Origin: Prevotella sp.
GTDB taxonomy: Bacteria > Bacteroidota > Bacteroidia > Bacteroidales > Bacteroidaceae
DNA: 37,671 nucleotides
Direction of reading: 5' to 3'
Assembly: GCA_003447235.1 (NCBI GenBank)
Contig: DLZV01000011.1
Span: 1-37,671, forward strand
Both the position numbers and the translations under genes were made by a program. Below the pieces are notes generated by a model. That model searched no databases and was not told where the DNA came from. It worked only from the letters and a program-made list of their open reading frames with translations. Positions within the stretch are counted from its first letter, which is position 1; every line of letters begins with the position of its first letter. Of this stretch, positions 24,763 to 32,059 are shown in pieces.

Positions 24763-25095
24763 CAAGCCAATCCCGGAGGGGAGTAGGGCGGCATCTTTAT
24801 GGAAATGGCGTTTTCAAACGCTGATCTTTGAGGACACGAACTTCGCAAATTCCAATCCAACCAAGGATTAGGCAACGAACAACGTCTGCGTTTTGTACGA
24901 TTAGTGGGCTATGGTCCGCACTAATGCGACCGTTCGTACATGTGAGTGATAATACATGTGTGATGGTCTGTAGAGGTGGACTAGGCGAATCTATATGTAC
25001 AAGGGCGCGGGCTGCAAGTTGCTTATCTCGTTGGGTAGGCAATGCGAAGGCCGGTGTCCTTGAGGTAAGTAAGAATACAGACTCCGCGCCTTTTT
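24763..25095 (+). ncRNA. Structured leader or independent RNA ahead of the surface operon
   Basis: An approximately 330-nt stretch with many hairpins: GCGTT/AACGC with a TTCA loop (24808-24821), AATCC/GGATT (24854-24869), a 12-bp composite stem GTACGA-TTAGTG (24895-24906) against CACTAA (24919-24924) and TCGTAC (24934-24939), and a final 10-pair helix AAGGGCGCGG (25001-25010) with CCGCGCCTTT (25084-25093). The last helix encloses at least two smaller hairpins and runs into five T. No coding frame on the plus strand is convincing. It could be a riboswitch-like attenuator for the following genes or a separate small RNA. It matches no riboswitch class that I can recognise. Confidence 0.6.
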
Positions 25096-25175
25096 CGTAT
25101 TGATTCAAAACTAATAACCATCTTTCAAAGAGCCGAATCAGAGGGGTCTATAGGCTAACCTAATTAACTACAATT

Positions 25176-26141
25176 ATGAAGAAGTTTTTTGTTTATTTGA
25201 TGGCGGTAGTGACTATGGCTGTCTGTTCTGTTTCGGCCTTCGCGCAAAACACGCTTGTGGCGACACTCACCCATGGGGACGAAATCCGCATGTTCTATGG
25301 CACAAATGCTTTGCAGCAAGCCTGTAGTGCTGCCACACATGGTGACGTGATCAATCTATCGGGTGGAAATTTCCAAAGCACAAAGATCACGAAGGCTGTG
25401 GCGGTTAGAGGCACGGGTATTCATGATGCGAATCCAACCTATATCGTGAATGACTTTGATGTTGAAATACCTGCAAATGTAACGGAAAAGTTGAGTTTTG
25501 AGGGATGTCGTATTACAAACACGATGACGATAAAAGGAACCTTGTCAAACGCGTATTTCTTAAAAAACTCCTTAGCTGGTGTTTCTGTTTTTTCTTCTAA
25601 TGGTAAGATGGATAATGGAATGTTTGTGAATTGTGATGTCTATGGAATGAGCCTTTATGGTCAGAGTACGGCGCAGATTATTAATAGCTATGTTGAGCAT
25701 TTTAGCAATTCGGGTAAACTGGCAAGTTTTGTAAATTGTGTTATTAATACTAATGGATATGCTCATCTGTATAAGTGTTGCCAATTCGTGAATTGTATCA
25801 TGTATGGCATGAGTGGAGGTTATTTCCCATCAACATGTTCTGCAATGAACTGTGTTGATGTAAGTGGATATAAAAATGCGCTTAACAACATATCATTAAA
25901 GGAAAACTGTTCATACGCAGGAATGGATATTTTCCAGGAGTCGAATGTGTGGAATGATCTTACCGATGAGGCTAAAGCAAAATATTTGGGAATAGATGGT
26001 ACGCCTGTAGGAAAGTTTGGTGGAATGATTCCCTACAACATGACTCCTTCCTATCCTCAAATTACCAAGATGAATGTGGCTGCAAAGACGACTGCCGATG
26101 GCAAACTGAGCGTGGAAATTGGTGTTAGTGCTGCACAGTAA
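25176..26141 (+). CDS. Secreted beta-helix-like surface protein
   Basis: A 321-residue exported protein. A signal peptide covers residues 1-24 (ends SAFAQ). The body shows repeating short strands with recurrent Asn, Gly and Cys, for example FEGCRITNTMTIKG, FVNCDVYGMSLYG, FVNCVINTNGY and FVNCIMYGMSG. This is the pattern of a right-handed parallel beta-helix (pectin-lyase-like fold). No catalytic motif is visible, so an enzyme role is not supported; adhesion or polysaccharide binding is possible. No type IX C-terminal signal is obvious. It is the first gene of the operon, 22 bases before the repeat protein, and AT-richer than the housekeeping genes. Confidence 0.72.
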   Translation: MKKFFVYLMAVVTMAVCSVSAFAQNTLVATLTHGDEIRMFYGTNALQQACSAATHGDVINLSGGNFQSTKITKAVAVRGTGIHDANPTYIVNDFDVEIPANVTEKLSFEGCRITNTMTIKGTLSNAYFLKNSLAGVSVFSSNGKMDNGMFVNCDVYGMSLYGQSTAQIINSYVEHFSNSGKLASFVNCVINTNGYAHLYKCCQFVNCIMYGMSGGYFPSTCSAMNCVDVSGYKNALNNISLKENCSYAGMDIFQESNVWNDLTDEAKAKYLGIDGTPVGKFGGMIPYNMTPSYPQITKMNVAAKTTADGKLSVEIGVSAAQ

Positions 26142-26163
26142 CTAATCTTTTGTATTGTCGGTT

Positions 26164-29100
26164 ATGCGGAAATATGTTCTTATAATGCTGTTCGTGTCAC
26201 TTCAGTTGGTGGCTTATGGGCAGACTATAGCTATACTTGATTCGTTGGGGCTTCCGCATCCCACGACGGTCAAGTCTATGCGCTATTGGATAGACGATGA
26301 TGCCGGAAGCGTGCGTACTGTCCAAAAGACGAACGGTACGCATCTTGTTGATCTGTCGTCGCTTCAAGAAGGCTTGCATACGATTCATTATCAAATCGTT
26401 GATAGTGAAAACAAAGTAGCGGCTCCTTATTCAGCCGTCTTTTGGGTGCCGTCAAAGATGGCGCAGTCGCCCACGGCAACTACGCTTCGCTACTGGTTTG
26501 ACGATGCGGATGATGTGCGGACTTGTAGCGCTCATGCAGGTGTACAGACCCTTGATGTCTCCAATCTTCTCAATGGGCTTCATACTTTGCATTATCAAGT
26601 GGTAGATGAGCAGGGTGAAGTCTCGTATATAGCGTCCACCACATTCCTAAAACTCGGTAGTCTGGCTCAGTCGTCCACGGCAGCTACGCTTCGCTACTGG
26701 TTTGACGATGCGGATGATGTGCGGACTTGTAGCGTCCATGAAGGTGTACAGACCCTTGATGTCTCCAGTCTTCTCAATGGACTTCATACGTTGCACTATC
26801 AAGTGGTAGATACGGACGGCGATATGTCGTATGTTGCTTCCTGCGTTTTTCTGAAGTTGGAGGAAGGGGGAGCTGCCGAAAAAGTCACGGTTAGCAAACT
26901 CATTTACTGGTACGACGATCAGCAAGAATTGACTACCGTCTCAATGCCCGAAGGGGTGCTGACCCTTGATGTGTCAAATATGCTCGAAGGCTTGCATACC
27001 ATCCATTATATGGTGGTTTGCAGTGATGGAACAATCACGTCTTCTCGTTCTTCCGTTTTCCTCAAAACGAATATTGATACCGAGGCATCAACGGCCAAGC
27101 GTATGCGCTATTGGTTTGACGAGGAAATAGCTGTTGCGGAAATTGCCGTAGAGACGGGGGTGCAGACATTGGATGTTTCACATCTTCTTGATGGTTTACA
27201 TACGGTACATTGTCAGTTGGTGGACGACAAGGGGCTGCTTACCGCTCCTATGACGGGAGTTTTCTTGAAACTGAAAGAGGAAACTTCTACTGTCGCTCAA
27301 AGTCTGAAATATTGGTTTGATGATGAGGCTGAGGCAAAAGTTGCGGATGTGGCTGGTGGTGCGCAAACAATAGACGCTTCTCATCTGCTTGATGGATTGC
27401 ATGTCGTCCACTATCAACTGATAGATGACAAGGGAATGGCCTGTGCGCCAGTGTCAGACCTTTTTGTCAAGATGGTGGATCGAAAAGTGCCCAATGGCGA
27501 TAATGTTATTACCCGATATACATATTGGATGAACGACAACTCGACCAGCAACAAAAAAGTGTCAATAGAGAACCCCACTTCTCCCTACCAGCTCTATGCA
27601 CTTTTACCCATGATGAAAGCTCCTGTTCGTTCTTCGAAATTCCATTTCGAGACCAAGACGGGTAAGCCCATCATCTATGCGAAGAATACGTTCCATGTCA
27701 GGTTCGAGGACGCTTTGGGCTATTGGGCAGACGATAGTAGAGACTTCGTAGATTATAGTGTAAGCCAAAAAGTGGATGTCGTTAAAAAGCTGACAGACCA
27801 TGTTGGCAGAGAACCTTTCGTCAAGCCGTCCGACAACACCATTCGGTGGTATGCGATGGATTGTGAAAAGGGCGACAGTATTGCGTTGCAGTCTTCCCAA
27901 CCCTCTTCTGTTCAGATATTTGCACCATCAGGAGAAGAGGTGTTTAGCACTTCGGGCTCAGAATCCATAAAAATGGATGGAGTTCATGCTCGTGAGAATG
28001 GAACCTACTATTTTGCCATTCATGATGTCACAGGCTCAAGGTCAGAGATGGCCCTTGCATATCAACATATAGATAAGTATGCGGTGTTGTCCACATCTAG
28101 CTCCAAGTTTGGAGTGATGCCTTGCGTGCAGATTTTGGGCCTAGATGGCAATGGATTTGACAATCTTAAGTCGGCTATGCTCGTAAAGGGTGACAAGCGC
28201 ATCTTGGTGGATTCTATTGGAACGGCTGGAAAAGCTAAGGGAAGGCTGTATATGAAGTTGCATGGTGACGAGCCATATGGCAAATACAATCTTGTCCTGA
28301 ATTTTGATGACGGAGACGAGCCTGGTGTCATAGTTTGCGAAAACTTGGTGGATTTTGAGGCTCCCAACTTCAACGACATCAAGATAACCGTTAAAGATCC
28401 GCAGATAGTGGGAAATCCGTATCCAGTAACCATTGAGGTTACTAACACCAGTAACATTAGTTATCAGGCAACTCCGTTCTACTTTGGAGTGGATCATCTT
28501 GACGACATACAGAATGTAATGTATAAAAACTTTGCAATAGAATGCAACAAAGAACTTTGTGACAGCGGTCTCCAACTAAAATACGAATATGATAATTTTC
28601 GGGGTAATAATAGTAAGACGAAAATAGTACCGTCGATTATTCCGGAATTATTGCCGGGCGAAACTAAGTCCTTTGTTCTTGATGTGCTGTTGAAGAATGT
28701 CCTACCGTTCAATGTTTACGCTTGGGTGGAGACTCCGTGGAATTTGAAAGGCCCTGAGGCAAGTGAGTTTATAGAGCAACAACAGATCCCAGATGTGACA
28801 GGTATCTTTACTGGATGTACATTTGATCCTTGTGACATAGCTTCTTTATTTGACAAAGTTAAAGAGGAATGTCTTTGTGCTACTACGCTGTCATTAGGTG
28901 GTACGATCGGAGGCATACAAAATGCCCTTCAGAATCGTCACAATCAGGCTTTGCGAGAACAAATGGTCCAAGCTGGATTCGAAGATGAAGCGGATGAGTT
29001 TTTTCGCCCCATACGCCTACCATCGCCACCGGATCTGATGTGGTATTGGCTTCAGCATTGTCTGCCGGGTATGTTAGGAAAGGCTACAACCGTGTTCAAT

Positions 29101-30240
29101 TTACAAAGGCAAATCATATCTTATCCCGAATGTGTAATCCCAAGTGGGCATCCTGTTACCCCACGGAGATCTTATGATCCAAACGAAATGCATGGTTATT
29201 TGTCCGAAGCGGGAAGCGTTTATGTGGGTAAGCATGTGAAAAAAGTGAACTATTCGATAGAGTTTGAAAATGACCCCAAATTGGCAAGTGCTGCTGCTCA
29301 TCGAATAGTGGTGTGCGACACATTGGATTCGAAAGTTTTTGATTTGTCATCTTTCAAGGCGACGCGTGTTCAGATAGGCGAGAAGGTTCTTGAATTGGAT
29401 GGTGAACAGAATCTTACGAAAACAGTAGATATGCGTCCCGAAATTAATGCCATAGCTCAAGTGGATCTAAAGTATGATGCTGACAAAGGGGTCGCTCAAT
29501 GGACTGTGACATCTCTTGACCCCATGTCTATGGAGGAAACTTTAGATGTGACACAGGGTGTACTTCCTGTAAACAGCAACGGGAATGGCATAGGTTTCTT
29601 GAATTTCGATATCGGGCTAAAGAAGGCAATGGGTGATGGGGAGCCGTTTGACAATCGTGCCGCCATCATCTTTGATCAAAACGAAGCGATTCTTACGCCT
29701 GTTTGGACAAATGTCGTTGACTCGATAGCTCCTATGAGCGAGATTGTTTCTGTGTCAGCTAAGGACAGTCTCATAACGCTTCGTTTTGACGGCTATGACA
29801 ATCGTTCGGGTCTCTGGAAGTATGTGCTGTATGTTCAAGATGTTGAAGGTGGGCGGTGGAAAAAGTTGGAAGATGTAATTACTACATCTGAATACGTTTA
29901 CCATGGCAATATGGGTTTCGACTATGGCTTTTGCGTATTGGCTGTTGATTCGGCTGGTAATGTGGAGCAGAAGGAACTGGCGCGTGAGGTGAGTCAAGCG
30001 ACCTTTAAGTACGGCGATGCCAATACTGATGGAATAGTCAATTCTATTGACGTGTCTTTGGCTGTGGAATTCTATTCAGTTGGTACGGCGCCTCTCAATT
30101 ATGCTGCAACCGATGTGAATAAAGATGGTGTCATCAATTCTATCGACGTGGCAAAAATCGTGGAGATTTACACCAGCTCTTCGGACAGCAAGTTGAAACG
30201 AAATACGAAAAAACGAAGATCAAAAGAAAAATCTAAATGA
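26164..30240 (+). CDS. Giant secreted repeat protein with C-terminal dockerin
   Basis: 1358 residues, signal peptide 1-19. Six approximately 60-68-residue repeats (from about residue 36 to 435) follow the pattern RYWFDD, DVSxLLxGLHTxHYQVVD, FLKL, with a seventh decayed copy (YTYWMND). A large beta-sandwich-rich middle follows. A conserved-repeat domain starts with SYDPNE at 1003, and an Ig-like module (GGRWKKLEDV) comes after it. The C-terminus is a dockerin pair: calcium loops DANTDGIVNSID (1285-1296) and DVNKDGVINSID (1317-1328), both complete, then a basic tail. Dockerins bind cohesins, and the next gene has a cohesin-like domain. The ATG at 26164 is chosen over a TTG nine bases earlier. 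It is probably a surface scaffold or adhesin. Confidence 0.82.
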   Translation: MRKYVLIMLFVSLQLVAYGQTIAILDSLGLPHPTTVKSMRYWIDDDAGSVRTVQKTNGTHLVDLSSLQEGLHTIHYQIVDSENKVAAPYSAVFWVPSKMAQSPTATTLRYWFDDADDVRTCSAHAGVQTLDVSNLLNGLHTLHYQVVDEQGEVSYIASTTFLKLGSLAQSSTAATLRYWFDDADDVRTCSVHEGVQTLDVSSLLNGLHTLHYQVVDTDGDMSYVASCVFLKLEEGGAAEKVTVSKLIYWYDDQQELTTVSMPEGVLTLDVSNMLEGLHTIHYMVVCSDGTITSSRSSVFLKTNIDTEASTAKRMRYWFDEEIAVAEIAVETGVQTLDVSHLLDGLHTVHCQLVDDKGLLTAPMTGVFLKLKEETSTVAQSLKYWFDDEAEAKVADVAGGAQTIDASHLLDGLHVVHYQLIDDKGMACAPVSDLFVKMVDRKVPNGDNVITRYTYWMNDNSTSNKKVSIENPTSPYQLYALLPMMKAPVRSSKFHFETKTGKPIIYAKNTFHVRFEDALGYWADDSRDFVDYSVSQKVDVVKKLTDHVGREPFVKPSDNTIRWYAMDCEKGDSIALQSSQPSSVQIFAPSGEEVFSTSGSESIKMDGVHARENGTYYFAIHDVTGSRSEMALAYQHIDKYAVLSTSSSKFGVMPCVQILGLDGNGFDNLKSAMLVKGDKRILVDSIGTAGKAKGRLYMKLHGDEPYGKYNLVLNFDDGDEPGVIVCENLVDFEAPNFNDIKITVKDPQIVGNPYPVTIEVTNTSNISYQATPFYFGVDHLDDIQNVMYKNFAIECNKELCDSGLQLKYEYDNFRGNNSKTKIVPSIIPELLPGETKSFVLDVLLKNVLPFNVYAWVETPWNLKGPEASEFIEQQQIPDVTGIFTGCTFDPCDIASLFDKVKEECLCATTLSLGGTIGGIQNALQNRHNQALREQMVQAGFEDEADEFFRPIRLPSPPDLMWYWLQHCLPGMLGKATTVFNLQRQIISYPECVIPSGHPVTPRRSYDPNEMHGYLSEAGSVYVGKHVKKVNYSIEFENDPKLASAAAHRIVVCDTLDSKVFDLSSFKATRVQIGEKVLELDGEQNLTKTVDMRPEINAIAQVDLKYDADKGVAQWTVTSLDPMSMEETLDVTQGVLPVNSNGNGIGFLNFDIGLKKAMGDGEPFDNRAAIIFDQNEAILTPVWTNVVDSIAPMSEIVSVSAKDSLITLRFDGYDNRSGLWKYVLYVQDVEGGRWKKLEDVITTSEYVYHGNMGFDYGFCVLAVDSAGNVEQKELAREVSQATFKYGDANTDGIVNSIDVSLAVEFYSVGTAPLNYAATDVNKDGVINSIDVAKIVEIYTSSSDSKLKRNTKKRRSKEKSK

Positions 30241-31391
30241 AAAAAGTGTTTTTGATGCTAATGCTTGTACTGTTGAACATGCAGGCATTTGCCCAAACGT
30301 CCTCAGACAATACGCTACAAGTTTGGATGGATCAAAGGGTGGAATTAACGGCTGACGGAACAACCGTTACATACCTTACCGTATATGAATATGATCCCAA
30401 TCAAAACTATGTTGCGTTTAATATGGCTCTTTCTGTCCCCAAAGGCACTAAGGTCCACCAAAGTAAGGACGGAAGGGTATATGTTAATGATATAAAGCTC
30501 AATACTGATCGCAAGGCAGACCATATCATTTCGTGCGGTATGCCTGATGATCGAACTATTAAGATTATCGCATATAGCCCAACAAACATGAGCCTGTTTC
30601 CTGACAAGCAGGATGGAGGCGTTGTGAAAGAACTCTTTACGGTAGGTTTAGTTTCTGACAACTCGACCATCAATGGTTGTTATCGTGCCGAAATGAGAGA
30701 TGTGGTTTTTGTCGTCCGAGAAGATGACGGTAATATCTATGGCAACATCATAGACCATACAGAGTATTCGGACTTTGTCGTTGTTGGTGGACAAGACTTT
30801 GCTGGTGTTGATTATACGATGACATCTGCTGGTTATGGTACACTTATCCTTCCTTTCGACTGTGAGATTCCTGCGGGGCTGACAGTCTTTGAATGTGATG
30901 GTGTGGACGACAATTGTAAGTTGGTGCTTAATAAGGTTAATTCCTTTGCTGCCAATACTCCCTATATTCTCAAAGGTAGTCCGGCGTCATATCATTTTGA
31001 GGGTGTTTACAAGGCATTGTTTGATGAGTATGCCACACCTTACATGACAGGCGTTTTTGCTAATAAGAAAGTGCCAGTTGGGGCTTATGTGTTACAGAAT
31101 CAAGCAGACGAAGGCCTTGCCTTCTATCGTGTGTACGATGGAACAGACCTTACGATATCTCCTTACCGTTGCTATATCAATTGCTTGGGTGACGACACTG
31201 ATAGAAGTCTCCGATTCCCAGATGATAACTATACGGACGCTGCTAATGTGGAAATAACTCCCAAGGAACTTGTGGATGTATTCACTAGTTCGGGTATAAA
31301 AGTGAAGAGTTTGGTCGAAATGAGTAAAGCGCTTGAGGGACTTCCCGCAGGTGTTTATATCATCAATAATAACAAGGTCATAAAAATGTAG
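30237..31391 (+). CDS. Secreted protein with cohesin-like domain and type IX-like sorting signal
   Basis: 384 residues, signal peptide 1-20. Residues about 25-175 resemble the cohesin-like domains of Bacteroidota (VAFNMALSVPKG, then ISCGMPDDRTIKIIAYSPTN and a late FTVGL strand). The middle (185-330) is a recurrent Prevotella module starting SAGYGTLILPFDCEIPAG. The last about 40 residues (SGIKVKSLVEMSKALEGLPAGVYIINNNKVIKM in outline: 'LPAGVYII...KVIKM') look like a type IX secretion C-terminal signal. The ATG overlaps the stop of the dockerin gene (ATGA), so they are coupled. Its likely partner is that dockerin. The cohesin call is by pattern, not by search. Confidence 0.68.
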   Translation: MKKVFLMLMLVLLNMQAFAQTSSDNTLQVWMDQRVELTADGTTVTYLTVYEYDPNQNYVAFNMALSVPKGTKVHQSKDGRVYVNDIKLNTDRKADHIISCGMPDDRTIKIIAYSPTNMSLFPDKQDGGVVKELFTVGLVSDNSTINGCYRAEMRDVVFVVREDDGNIYGNIIDHTEYSDFVVVGGQDFAGVDYTMTSAGYGTLILPFDCEIPAGLTVFECDGVDDNCKLVLNKVNSFAANTPYILKGSPASYHFEGVYKALFDEYATPYMTGVFANKKVPVGAYVLQNQADEGLAFYRVYDGTDLTISPYRCYINCLGDDTDRSLRFPDDNYTDAANVEITPKELVDVFTSSGIKVKSLVEMSKALEGLPAGVYIINNNKVIKM

Positions 31392-31397
31392 CTGACA

Positions 31398-31616
31398 ATG
31401 AAAAAACGTGTTTACAAAAGACCTCTTACTGAGGTGGTTGCCCAATGTGCTCAGCCTCTTCTTGTTGAAGGCTCTAAGACTGAAGATCTCGGGATTACAA
31501 ATAAGCCAGCAACCAATACTGATCCTCTTTTGGCTAAGAGGCGTAAGCCTTATGTCGAGATAGACCCTTGGAGCTGGGATGTGGCCCTTTGGGATGATCC
31601 CTGCGACGCGGAGTAA
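31398..31616 (+). CDS. 72-residue small protein at the end of the surface operon
   Basis: Starts MKKRVYKRPLTEVVAQCAQP and has a basic, proline-containing N-terminus, a central KTEDLGITNKP region and an acidic, Trp-rich end (DPWSWDVALWDDP). No signal peptide or membrane helix. Similar short proteins with a 'MKK-x-Y-x-K-P' start lie beside surface-protein genes in Prevotella; their role is unknown. It is only 6 bases after the cohesin-like gene and just before the terminator, so it belongs to the operon. The single Cys and strong charge split are notable. I cannot name a function. Confidence 0.6.
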   Translation: MKKRVYKRPLTEVVAQCAQPLLVEGSKTEDLGITNKPATNTDPLLAKRRKPYVEIDPWSWDVALWDDPCDAE

Positions 31617-31640
31617 TCCGTTCGATTAGTTTTCTTTAGG

Positions 31641-31695
31641 CCGGCTCTGACATCAGAGGGAGCATTTTTCTCTTCCTCTGATGTCGAGAGCTGGC
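31641..31695 (+). terminator. Terminator of the surface operon
   Basis: A perfect 10-bp stem ACATCAGAGG (31650-31659) with CCTCTGATGT (31675-31684), extended by GCTCT/AGAGC on the outside. A T-rich stretch follows. It lies about 25 bases after the last operon gene. Confidence 0.8.
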
Positions 31696-31803
31696 TTCTT
31701 TGTTTATACGAAGCTCAGAGGGGGAGGGAAGCATTCGGCTGGGAGGAAAGAGCAACCCTCGGTTCAATTAAGGCTATACGAGGGAGCGTTATTACGATGT
31801 TTA

Positions 31804-31825
31804 TCCAAGGGCTTTCTGGCGCGGT
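31804..31825. repeat. Island-flanking short repeat, right copy
   Basis: Begins TCCAAGGGCT and ends GGCGCGGT; matches 24541-24563 at all but one substitution and one base gap. Confidence 0.55.
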
Positions 31826-31871
31826 CAAACTACGCAACTATAAAATAAAGAGGAAAAAACAGGGCACTCTT

Positions 31872-31903
31872 TTTGGCTGTGTCGAGGATTTGTCCTACCT
31901 TTG
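31872..31903 (+). promoter_or_regulatory. Consensus promoter of the TPR-HTH regulator
   Basis: TTTG (31872-31875), exactly 20 bases, TACCTTTG (31896-31903). A perfect Bacteroidota promoter with a leader of about 150 nt to the ATG at 32060. Confidence 0.75.
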
Positions 31904-32059
31904 CCGTCACTACTGGACAATCGACCATCGTAGATGTAGCAACTCAGAAGACGGGAAGGTCTTTGGCACAAGCGGGCGGACGCTCTTCCCCGCCTCTCTG
32001 TTGTTGCAACGTCCCTCGACGTCTCGCACCATCTTGTCGCAACAGTTTGTGCACACACT

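Larger units (their letters stand above)
31617..32059. other. Gene-free stretch between the surface operon and its regulator
   Basis: This 443-base region contains the operon terminator, the right copy of the flanking repeat and the regulator promoter. Remaining sequence shows no coding signal; small frames seen here overlap the repeat and promoter. Confidence 0.65.

Noticed and set aside
24763..25095. Known riboswitch, tmRNA, RNase P RNA or SRP RNA
   Set aside because: None of the hallmark sequences (B12 box, TPP core, tRNA-like ends of tmRNA, GGAAAGTCCGG of RNase P) is present. A 6S-type RNA cannot be excluded, but the multi-hairpin layout does not favour it.
24797..25108. Small coding frames on both strands within the structured leader
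   Set aside because: No ribosome site, no family pattern, and the stretch is dominated by hairpins between a promoter and a terminator-like helix. RNA is the better reading.
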